From Lewinellaceae bacterium (GTDB taxonomy: Bacteria; Bacteroidota; Bacteroidia; Chitinophagales; Saprospiraceae), in contig CANJPT010000007.1 in assembly GCA_947476195.1 (NCBI GenBank), forward strand, positions 1-64,000: DNA of 64,000 nucleotides, read 5' to 3'. Of this stretch, positions 17,414-24,998 are shown piece after piece (position 1 is the stretch's first letter; the number at the start of each line of letters is the position of its first letter). The position numbers and the translations under genes were made by a program. The notes under the pieces were generated by a model. The model did not search any database and had not been told where the DNA came from. It worked only from the letters and a program-made list of their open reading frames with translations.

Positions 17414-19912
17414 GTGACCTACACCATTTCCGACATTCAAATCATTCTTCAAGCCCAATGGCTGCAAAAGACTGAGCCCCAATCCAGGGTTGAGCACCTG
17501 CTGTTCGACAGTCGTTCAGTGGCCGCACCTGCCGTTTCGTTGTTTTTTGCACTGCCTGGAAAAAACCGCGACGGACATCGTTTCCTCCAGGAATTGTATG
17601 CGCAGGGCGTTCGCCAATTTGTAGTAAGTCAGATGGTGGACACCCAAAAAATGCCTGAAGCAAATGTCCTTCAGGCAGAAAATACGCTGGAGGCGCTACA
17701 GCATCTGGCGGCGCAGCATCGTTCAAAGTTTAAGATCCCGGTTATCGGAATAACCGGCAGTAACGGCAAAACTGTTGTGAAAGAATGGCTCGCGCAACTC
17801 CTTTCGCCAGACTTTGATATTGTGCGCAGTCCAAAAAGCTATAATTCTCAAATCGGCGTTCCGATCTCAGTCTGGCAGATGCAGGAGCGCAATACGCTCG
17901 CCATTTTTGAAGCAGGCATTTCACAACCCGGTGAAATGGATCGGTTAGAACAGATCATTCGCCCAAGTATTGGTGTATTTACCAACCTGGGTCCGGCACA
18001 CCAGGAAGGTTTTTCTGCTGATGCTCAAAAATTAACAGAGAAGATGCGGCTCTTTCATCAGGTGGATACCCTGGTCTGCGAAACGCGGTGGGCGCCTGCG
18101 GAGCTCCACGCCAGGCTTTTTTCCTGGTCGAAAAACGGAGATCCCGCTGATCTACAGGTTACCAGGATCGAAAAACTGGAACCTGCAGGCGTTCAAATTT
18201 CGGCGACCGTCAGTAACCGGGCGAACCAAGCCCGGGAACAGCACAATTTGCCTGTACAAGGATCGACCTTCACCATTACCATTCCTTTTTCCGACCCGGC
18301 CAGCATAGAAAACGCCCTTCATTGTTGGGCGGTCATGCTCCTGCTTGGTATCGATCAGGAAGAGATAGAAAAACGGATGCTGGGGCTGGAACCCGTGGAA
18401 ATGCGTCTGGAAATGAAGGCTGCCATACATGGATGTACCCTCATCAACGATGCTTACAGCAATGACCTCGCATCGCTCCGACTTGCGCTTCAATTCGCCC
18501 GACAACAAGCGGGAACCGGAAAACTGACCCTCATTCTCTCTGATATCCTTCAAAGCGGTCAATCCGGAAAGGCACTTTGGAGGGAAGTCGCGGAGATTAT
18601 ACGGGTACAAAAGGTAAGCCGTTTCTTTGGAATTGGCGCGGACATTCAAACCATCCAGCCTAAACTCGATGCTTCGGTTGACGCCTCCTTTTACCCGGAT
18701 ACGGAGCATTTTTTGGAAAAAATTTCGGAACAGGATTTCCGCGAGGAAACGATCTTGTTGAAAGGCGCAAGATCTTTTGCCTTCGAGCGGATCGCACGAC
18801 GACTGGAGCAAAAAGCACATAAGACGGTGATGGAAGTCAATCTCTCTGCCCTTTCCCACAACCTGAAAATGTATCATCGACTGCTACAGCCCGGCACCAA
18901 AATGATGGTGATGGTCAAGGCGGAGGGCTATGGCGCCGGCTCTGCTCAGGTGGCAAAATTGCTGGAATTTCATTCCGTGGACTATCTTGGAGTAGCCTAT
19001 GCTGATGAAGGGATTGCCTTGCGCCAATCCGGGGTAAATTTACCCATATTAGTCCTCAATCCGGAACCCGCCAGCTTTGATGCTTTGTGGCGTTTCAGAC
19101 TGGAACCAGAGGTGTACAGCCTGCCCATGCTGGAGGAGATCGCAATGTTTTCCGGTCCTGGAAAACCACTTGCCATCCATTTAAAATTGGATACCGGAAT
19201 GCATCGCCTGGGTTTTGAGCCTGCTGACATTCCTGCATTGGCTGAAAAACTCCGCGCACTTCCCCATTTGCACGTAGCGTCTGTGTTTTCCCATCTTGCA
19301 GCCAGTGATGCTACCCTGCACGATGATTTTACCAGAAGACAGGGTACGGTTTTTACTGAAATGTACGATCAGATCAGTGCCGCAATAGGTTACGCTCCTT
19401 TGCGGCATATCTGCAATACAGGCGGCATTGAACGTTGGCCGGAATTCCATTTTGATATGGTTCGGCTGGGCATCGGGCTGTATGGGATCGGCGGGAAATA
19501 CATTGCACCCCTACTCCACACAGTCAACTCCTTAAAGGCTACGATCAGCCAGATCAAAACCCTTCAGCCCGGTGAAACGGTTGGTTATAACCGAAATAGT
19601 GGTCCGCTTACCATTCCTAAACGGATCGCCACCATCAGTATCGGATATGCTGACGGCTTGTTGCGATTGGCCGGTGGTGGCCGGTATTCAGTATTTCTGC
19701 GTGGACAATCAGCCCCAACGCTGGGAAATATCTGCATGGATATGACGATGATTGATGTGACCCGGATCCCCGAAGCACAGGTGGGGGATGAAGTAACTAT
19801 CTTTGGCGAAAATCCACCGGTTCAGGAGCTGGCAGCATGCTTAAAGACCATTGCTTATGAGGTGTTTACGAATATTTCGGAACGGGTGAAACGGGTTTAT
19901 TGGACGGAGTGA
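17414..19912 (+). CDS. Bifunctional MurF-like ligase / alanine racemase fusion
   Basis: This 832-aa fusion starts at GTG 17414, 4 nt after a TACCTTTG box. Residues 1-460 form a Mur ligase: FDSRSVAAPAVSLFFAL (about 28), ATP loop IGITGSNGKTVVKEW (about 113), IFEAGISQPGEMDRLE, and NDAYSNDLASLRLAL (about 343). Residues 470-832 form a PLP-dependent alanine racemase: MEVNLSALSHNL, MVMVKAEGYGAGS with the PLP Lys, LKLDTGMHRLGF, FDMVRLGIGLYG, and GYNRNSG, ending with FTNISERVKRVY. Together they would make D-Ala and use D-Ala-D-Ala for peptidoglycan precursors. Such fusions are known in Bacteroidota beside a stand-alone murF, as here. Whether the ligase half is fully active cannot be decided by eye. 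Confidence 0.93.
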   Translation: MTYTISDIQIILQAQWLQKTEPQSRVEHLLFDSRSVAAPAVSLFFALPGKNRDGHRFLQELYAQGVRQFVVSQMVDTQKMPEANVLQAENTLEALQHLAAQHRSKFKIPVIGITGSNGKTVVKEWLAQLLSPDFDIVRSPKSYNSQIGVPISVWQMQERNTLAIFEAGISQPGEMDRLEQIIRPSIGVFTNLGPAHQEGFSADAQKLTEKMRLFHQVDTLVCETRWAPAELHARLFSWSKNGDPADLQVTRIEKLEPAGVQISATVSNRANQAREQHNLPVQGSTFTITIPFSDPASIENALHCWAVMLLLGIDQEEIEKRMLGLEPVEMRLEMKAAIHGCTLINDAYSNDLASLRLALQFARQQAGTGKLTLILSDILQSGQSGKALWREVAEIIRVQKVSRFFGIGADIQTIQPKLDASVDASFYPDTEHFLEKISEQDFREETILLKGARSFAFERIARRLEQKAHKTVMEVNLSALSHNLKMYHRLLQPGTKMMVMVKAEGYGAGSAQVAKLLEFHSVDYLGVAYADEGIALRQSGVNLPILVLNPEPASFDALWRFRLEPEVYSLPMLEEIAMFSGPGKPLAIHLKLDTGMHRLGFEPADIPALAEKLRALPHLHVASVFSHLAASDATLHDDFTRRQGTVFTEMYDQISAAIGYAPLRHICNTGGIERWPEFHFDMVRLGIGLYGIGGKYIAPLLHTVNSLKATISQIKTLQPGETVGYNRNSGPLTIPKRIATISIGYADGLLRLAGGGRYSVFLRGQSAPTLGNICMDMTMIDVTRIPEAQVGDEVTIFGENPPVQELAACLKTIAYEVFTNISERVKRVYWTE

Positions 19913-19915
19913 CGG

Positions 19916-20365
19916 ATTGGGTTATTAGTCATTTAGTCATTAGGGGTCATTAAGTCATTAGTCATTAGGGGTCATTAGTCATTAGTCATTAGGGGTCATT
20001 AGTCATTAGGGGTCATTAGTCATTAGGGGTCATTAGTCATTAGTCATTAGGGGTCATTAGTCATTAGTCATTAGGGGTCATTAGTCATTAGGGGTCATTA
20101 GTCATTAGTCATTAGGGGTCATTAGTCATTAGTCATTAGGGGTCATTAGTCATTAATGCCCAATGACCAAATGACTAATGACCCAATGACCCCTAATGAC
20201 CCAATAGCAATTGACCAAATGACTAATGACCCAATGACCCAATGACCCCTAATGACCCAATGACCCCTAATGACCCAATAGCAATTGACCAAATGACTAA
20301 TGACCCAATGACCCCTAATGACCCAATGACTTAATGACCCAATGACCTTCAATGACTTAATGATT
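19916..20365. repeat. Self-complementary array of GTCATTAG / CTAATGAC units
   Basis: From about 19916 to 20150 the plus strand repeats GTCATTAG and GGGGTCATTA units in tandem. From about 20157 to 20365 it carries the complementary forms (AATGACCC, CTAATGAC), so the two halves form a very large inverted repeat. The right arm contains a higher-order repeat: a 48-bp block including CCCAATAGCAATTGACC occurs at 20193..20240 and again 75 bp later at 20268..20315. The array runs right up to the murF start and supplies in-frame ATG triplets there. The 78-aa minus-strand track ORF is only a translation of this array. Confidence 0.9.
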
Positions 20366-20371
20366 GACAAA

Positions 20372-21682
20372 ATGACAAGCATCCAAACACTTTATTCCAT
20401 TTTTCAGGAGCATCCTGTAGTGAGCACCGATACCCGACAATTACCGTCGGGCTGCATCTTCTTTGCGCTCAAAGGGAGCAATTTTGATGGCAACCAATTT
20501 GCGGAGCAGGCCCTGAAAGACGGCGCTGCCTATGCGGTGGTCGATGACCCGGCCTGTAGTTCGGATAAACGTTGCCTGCTGGTACAGGATGTATTGAAAG
20601 CATTACAGGATCTGGCCAACCACCATCGCCGGCAGTTTGATATCCCGGTCATTGGCATTGGCGGCTCCAATGGAAAAACGACTACCAAAGAATTGGTTTC
20701 CAGCGTTTTATCAGTGCATTACCCCTGTCATTTTACGAAAGGAAATTTAAACAACCACATCGGCGTACCGCTTACCTTGCTGGCCATGCCGCGCGGAACG
20801 GAGGTAGCGATCATTGAAATCGGCACCAACCAGCCCGGAGATATTGAAGAACTCTGCCGGATCGTTCAGCCTACCCATGGGCTGCTCACTAATATCGGCA
20901 AAGAGCATCTGGAGGGTTTTGGGAGCCTGGCCGGGGTAAAAAAAGCAGAGGCCGAGCTGTATGACTACCTCGCTAAGAACCATGGCTGTGCTTTCGTAAA
21001 TCTATCGGAAAAGTATCTGCCTGCTATGTCCAAAAAAGTGCCCATGCGGGTAAGCTATCAGCGCGTCGAAGTGCTTCGCCCGAACTCCGGTGTCATTGAA
21101 GTGCAAATGCTTGCCGATATGCCTTTTGTACTGGCGGCGTTTCTTTCAGATGATGGCCCAAGGGTAGAGCTGAGTACCCAGATCTTTGGATACCACAATT
21201 TTCATAATGTAATGACAGCCATTGCATTGGGCGTTTATTTTAAAGTCCCTGCAGGAAGGATCAAAGAAGCCCTGGAAGCATATACTCCCAGAAACAACCG
21301 CTCTCAATTGATCCAGCAAAACGGGGCCACTATATTGCTGGATGCCTACAATGCCAATCCTTCGAGCATGCAGCCTGCACTTCAGAGTCTCATGGCCATG
21401 CCCGCTTCCCGTCGGATCGCTATACTAGGTGATATGCTGGAACTGGGGGAAGATTCCCACAAAGAGCATGAGGCTCTGCTTCGTTTTGCCGCAAAACTAA
21501 AAGTCGATCAGATCGTATTGGTGGGGAAAGAATTCGGGAAGACTCCTTATTCAAAATTCGGGGCCTTGCATTTTGACGACAACCAAGCAGCAAAACGTTG
21601 GTTTGACACACAAAAGCTGGAAGGAGCGGCTGTTTTGATCAAGGGATCGCGGGGAGTTCGGCTGGAGGTGGTGATTGGGTGA
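20372..21682 (+). CDS. murF: UDP-N-acetylmuramoyl-tripeptide--D-alanyl-D-alanine ligase
   Basis: The protein is 436 aa from the ATG at 20372 (M11 of the track ORF); the ten extra residues of the longer ORF come from the ATGAC repeat array. MurF adds D-Ala-D-Ala to UDP-MurNAc-tripeptide. Motifs include STDTRQLPSGCIFFALKG (about 20), the ATP loop IGGSNGKTTTKELVSSVL (about 95), IIEIGTNQPGDIEEL (about 145), and LLDAYNANPSSMQPAL with the conserved NANP (about 320). ILGDMLELGEDSHKEHEAL follows (about 350). It is a second, unfused MurF next to the murF-alr fusion. Its last 49 bp recur at 29167..29215. Confidence 0.93.
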   Translation: MTSIQTLYSIFQEHPVVSTDTRQLPSGCIFFALKGSNFDGNQFAEQALKDGAAYAVVDDPACSSDKRCLLVQDVLKALQDLANHHRRQFDIPVIGIGGSNGKTTTKELVSSVLSVHYPCHFTKGNLNNHIGVPLTLLAMPRGTEVAIIEIGTNQPGDIEELCRIVQPTHGLLTNIGKEHLEGFGSLAGVKKAEAELYDYLAKNHGCAFVNLSEKYLPAMSKKVPMRVSYQRVEVLRPNSGVIEVQMLADMPFVLAAFLSDDGPRVELSTQIFGYHNFHNVMTAIALGVYFKVPAGRIKEALEAYTPRNNRSQLIQQNGATILLDAYNANPSSMQPALQSLMAMPASRRIAILGDMLELGEDSHKEHEALLRFAAKLKVDQIVLVGKEFGKTPYSKFGALHFDDNQAAKRWFDTQKLEGAAVLIKGSRGVRLEVVIG

Positions 21683-21803
21683 GGTGTTGCCTGCAATACC
21701 ACTTCGCACTAACAGGCGCAAAATCTGAAACTTGAGCATTGAGACTGGACAACGTTGCAAAAAAGCTGAGCAGGAGGATTGAGTATTTCATGGTTTATGA
21801 AAT

Positions 21804-23335
21804 TTAGTGCTGTATAATGACTTTTTGAGTCGTGCGTGTGCCTGTATCGGCGCAGAAAGAAATGAAGTAAACACCGGAAGGCACTTCTGCCGTTTTTAGC
21901 AATACTTGCTCCAGCCCAGCGGTTTTAACCTGTTCTGCCCATGTTTTACCTGCGACATCCATCAGGGTGATCCGACCCGACGCCTCCGGTTCGAGGTAGA
22001 CCGTAAGCAGATCGAAGGCTGGATTGGGAAACAGTACCATTTTCGGCGCTCTAACAGATTTAGGCTCTTTTACCGCAACCATTGGGCCATCTATCCCCAA
22101 CGAATCACACACACTGCCCGGCACGTCGTAGAGCCGATAATGTGGTACATTGGGCATTGTAAAGGCATGATAGACGGGTAATTTCAGCCCGTGCTGTTCC
22201 ACCTCACAGGCCAGGCCCGGTTGGTCAGGTTGATGGATAATATGCAATACATCTGTGCCAAAGTGTGAAGACCCATAAATTTTACCATTCGGTGCAAGGT
22301 CAAGTTGGAAAAAAGTAGTGGGTAGCTGTGATTCAAAGCCATCGTACTGCGCCACATTTACCTTGCTGGCCGCCACATCCGCAGCCTCCATATCATACTG
22401 TAAGATCCAAAGCCCCGTGGTGACGTACAGGTAGCGCGAGTTGGGTGAAAAGGCAATGCCCATAGCTACCACCGAGTCCGCCATCAGATCGAGGTGCCCA
22501 GGGTTGGAAAGCATACCTGTACAGCGGTCGAAGTCAAAAAAATTGACCCCGTTGTGGATGTTTCCACTGGCATAGCGTGTACCATCTGGGGAAAAGCAAG
22601 CCTGTCCAACCCAACTTTGATAGGACGAAAGGCGACCTATTTGTTGCTCGCCCTCATAATGCACTCCATAGGGATCAAACAGGTAAACATGATATTTTGC
22701 CTTACCGTCGGGGGGAGTGTTACAAAGCGGTGGTTTTCTTCTAACAAAATCCACCAGTCACGGCCATTGGCGTGGCGGCAGGCGGTAACCATGGGTGTAA
22801 AAGTATCAGTCTGCAAGGGCTGGTTTTTGGTTGTAACTTTGCCAAGACCCTCATTAGCAGATGCGTCTATAATGGAGTAGAGCAAGTCCTTGACAATAGA
22901 TCCTCCTGGCCACCAACGTATGTGGAAAAGGGCATAGAGTGAATCGCTACTAGGAATAGGCAAAAATAAAGCACCTTGGTCATTCAGATAAGCACTCACT
23001 ACACTCTCACAGTATTGTTCATGCAAAGGGCCTTCATTGATATTGTCTCCGTTATCCATTTGTTCATACAACTTGTTCTGAATCTCACAACCATTGGAAA
23101 GGGCAATTTTATTGCCCTTTCCATCACTTATACTGGCATTATCCCAATCCAAGCCAAGTGAAATATCGAAAAAAGAGAGAATAGGAGTATTTGTATTAAA
23201 ATCTATCAACGTCCCACCATAGTGTAATATTGAGTCACTTGGGCCATAGCCTAACACCCAGTTATAGTCATGTTTATCTTGAGCTGAACCCTTGAAAAAA
23301 AGTAACACACCCAAAATCAAAAGAAATGCTCTCAT
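21804..23335 (-). pseudogene. T9SS cargo protein, frameshifted paralogue of 23402..24934
   Basis: Two track ORFs are halves of one gene. The 5' half (to about 22715) starts MRAFLLILGVLLFFKGSAQ, a signal peptide, and aligns with the neighbour through ENHRFVTLPP. The 3' half resumes in another frame at DGKAKYHVYLFDP. Compared with the intact paralogue, one base is missing just after a six-G run near 22713..22720, which causes the shift. The rebuilt protein is about 510 aa with FSPDGTRYASGN and AFSPNSRYLYVTTG propeller-like repeats and a type A sorting domain (LFPNPAFDLLTVYLEP; ending KVIIQH). It is disabled unless the shift is a sequencing error. Confidence 0.85.
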
Positions 23336-23351
23336 AGCCAAATTAAAAAGT

Positions 23352-23384
23352 CTGTTGCCCTTGACACATGGCCAAGGGCAACAG
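23352..23384 (-). terminator. Terminator of the 23402..24934 gene
   Basis: CTGTTGCCCTTG pairs perfectly with CAAGGGCAACAG and is followed on the minus strand by ACTTTTTAA, just past the stop at 23402. It also separates this gene from the frameshifted paralogue. Confidence 0.8.
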
Positions 23385-23401
23385 GTGGGTGAACTAAAAT
23401 A

Positions 23402-24934
23402 TTAGTGTTGTACTATGACCTTTTGGGTCGTGCGTGTGCCTGTATCGGCGCAGAAAGAAATGACGTAAACGCCAGAGGGCATTTCTGTCGTTTTTAGCGT
23501 CACCTGCTCCAGCCCAACGGTTTTAACCTGTTCTGCCCATGTTTTGCCTGTGACATCCATCAGGGTGATTCGACCTGACACCTCCGGTTCGAGGTAGACC
23601 GTAAGCAGATCGAAGGCCGGATTGGGAAACAGTACCATTTTCGGCTCTCTCAAAGCTTTAGGCTCTTTTACTGCAACCATAGGCGCATTGATCCCCAGCG
23701 AGTCGCAAACGCTGCCCGGCACATCATAAAGGCGGTAGTGCGGCACGTTAGGCATGGTGAAGGCGTGGTATGCGGGCATTTTCAGCCCGTGCTGTTCCAC
23801 CTCGCAAGCCAACCCTGGTTGGTCGGGTTGATGAATGATGTGCAGCACGTCTGTGCCAAAGTGTGAAGACCCATAAATTTTACCATTCGGTGCAAGATCA
23901 AGTTGGAAAAAAGTAGTGGGTAGCTGTGATTCAAAGCCATCGTACTGCGCCACATTTACCTTACTGGCCACCACATCCGCAGCCTCCATATCATACTGTA
24001 GGATCCAGAGCCCCGTAGTGACGTACAGGTAGCGCGAGTTGGGCGAAAAAGCCAGACCCATGGCTACCACAGAATCTGCCATAAGGTCGAGGTGCCCGGG
24101 ATTGGAAAGCTGGCCCGTACATCGGTCGAAGTCAAAAAAATTGACCCCATTGTGGATGTTTCCGCTCGCATACCGTGTGCCATCGGGCGAAAAACAAGTC
24201 TGGCCTACAAAACTCTGATACGATGACAGCCGGCCTATCTTCTGCTCCCCATGGTAGTGGACGCCATCTGGGTCGAGCAGGTAAAAATGGTATTTTGCCT
24301 TTCCATCGGGCGGAAGGGTGACAAAACGATGGTTTTCTTCCACTACAATCCACCAATCTCGCCCATTGGCGTGACGACAGGCTGTGACATTAGCCGTAAA
24401 TGTGTCTGTCCGCAGTGGTAGGTTTTTGGAAACGACTCTTCCCAACCCGTCATTAGCAGAAGCATCAACAATAGAATAAAGAAAATCTTTCACAATGGAA
24501 GAGGGGGACCACCAACGCAAATGAAAAAGGGCATAAAGCGAATCACTGCCTGGCATGGGCAGAAAAAGGACCCCTTGATCGTTTAAATAACCACCTAAAC
24601 TATCAGCACAATATTGTTCATGAGCCGGTCCTTCATTAATATTATCACCATTTTCTATCAACTTATGTTCCCGGTTTCTAATCTCGCATCCATTTGTGTA
24701 ACAAATAAGCTGGCCACTTCGATCACTTATACTTGCTTTATCCCACAAAAAGCCTATCTCTGTCTCAAAATAAGTAAGTATGGGCTCTTCTGTTTCAAAA
24801 TTGACAAGTGTTCCTCCATAATGCAAGTCTGGATTACTGGGGCCATAGCCGAATATCCAGTTGTAGTCGTATTTGTCTTGGGCTGAAACTCTTATCATCA
24901 ACAGAACACCCAAAATAGTAAGGTATCTTCTCAT
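23402..24934 (-). CDS. T9SS-secreted beta-propeller-like surface protein
   Basis: The protein is 510 aa from the ATG at 24934 (MRRYLTILGVLLMIRVSAQ, a signal peptide). The track start at 24958 adds eight residues that fall in a terminator hairpin. The N-terminal half has YDYNWIFGYGPSNPDLHYGG and CRHANGRDWWIVVEENHRF (about 190). The middle has repeat-like FSPDGTRYASGNIHNGVNFF and AFSPNSRYLYVTTGLWILQY, suggesting a propeller. The C-terminal 75 residues are a type A T9SS sorting domain: VLFPNPAFDLLTVYLEP, ITLMDVTGKTW and SGVYVISF. The protein is expected to cross the outer membrane by T9SS and be anchored at the surface or released. The ligand is unknown. Confidence 0.85.
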   Translation of the reverse strand: MRRYLTILGVLLMIRVSAQDKYDYNWIFGYGPSNPDLHYGGTLVNFETEEPILTYFETEIGFLWDKASISDRSGQLICYTNGCEIRNREHKLIENGDNINEGPAHEQYCADSLGGYLNDQGVLFLPMPGSDSLYALFHLRWWSPSSIVKDFLYSIVDASANDGLGRVVSKNLPLRTDTFTANVTACRHANGRDWWIVVEENHRFVTLPPDGKAKYHFYLLDPDGVHYHGEQKIGRLSSYQSFVGQTCFSPDGTRYASGNIHNGVNFFDFDRCTGQLSNPGHLDLMADSVVAMGLAFSPNSRYLYVTTGLWILQYDMEAADVVASKVNVAQYDGFESQLPTTFFQLDLAPNGKIYGSSHFGTDVLHIIHQPDQPGLACEVEQHGLKMPAYHAFTMPNVPHYRLYDVPGSVCDSLGINAPMVAVKEPKALREPKMVLFPNPAFDLLTVYLEPEVSGRITLMDVTGKTWAEQVKTVGLEQVTLKTTEMPSGVYVISFCADTGTRTTQKVIVQH

Positions 24935-24949
24935 TTCAAAACAAAAGGC

Positions 24950-24983
24950 CTCCTGCACTTAACCGAGGTTAAGTGCAGGAGGT
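24950..24983 (-). terminator. Terminator of the 24999..27995 gene
   Basis: A perfect 16-bp stem pairs CCTCCTGCACTTAACC with GGTTAAGTGCAGGAGG. It is followed on the minus strand by CCTTTTGTTTTG, 16 nt after the stop at 24999. Confidence 0.85.
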
Positions 24984-24998
24984 GGGTGAAAAGAATAA

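Noticed and set aside
20146-20382. 78-aa ORF rich in WVIRGHWVI
   Set aside because: It is only a translation of the GTCATTAG/CTAATGAC repeat array.
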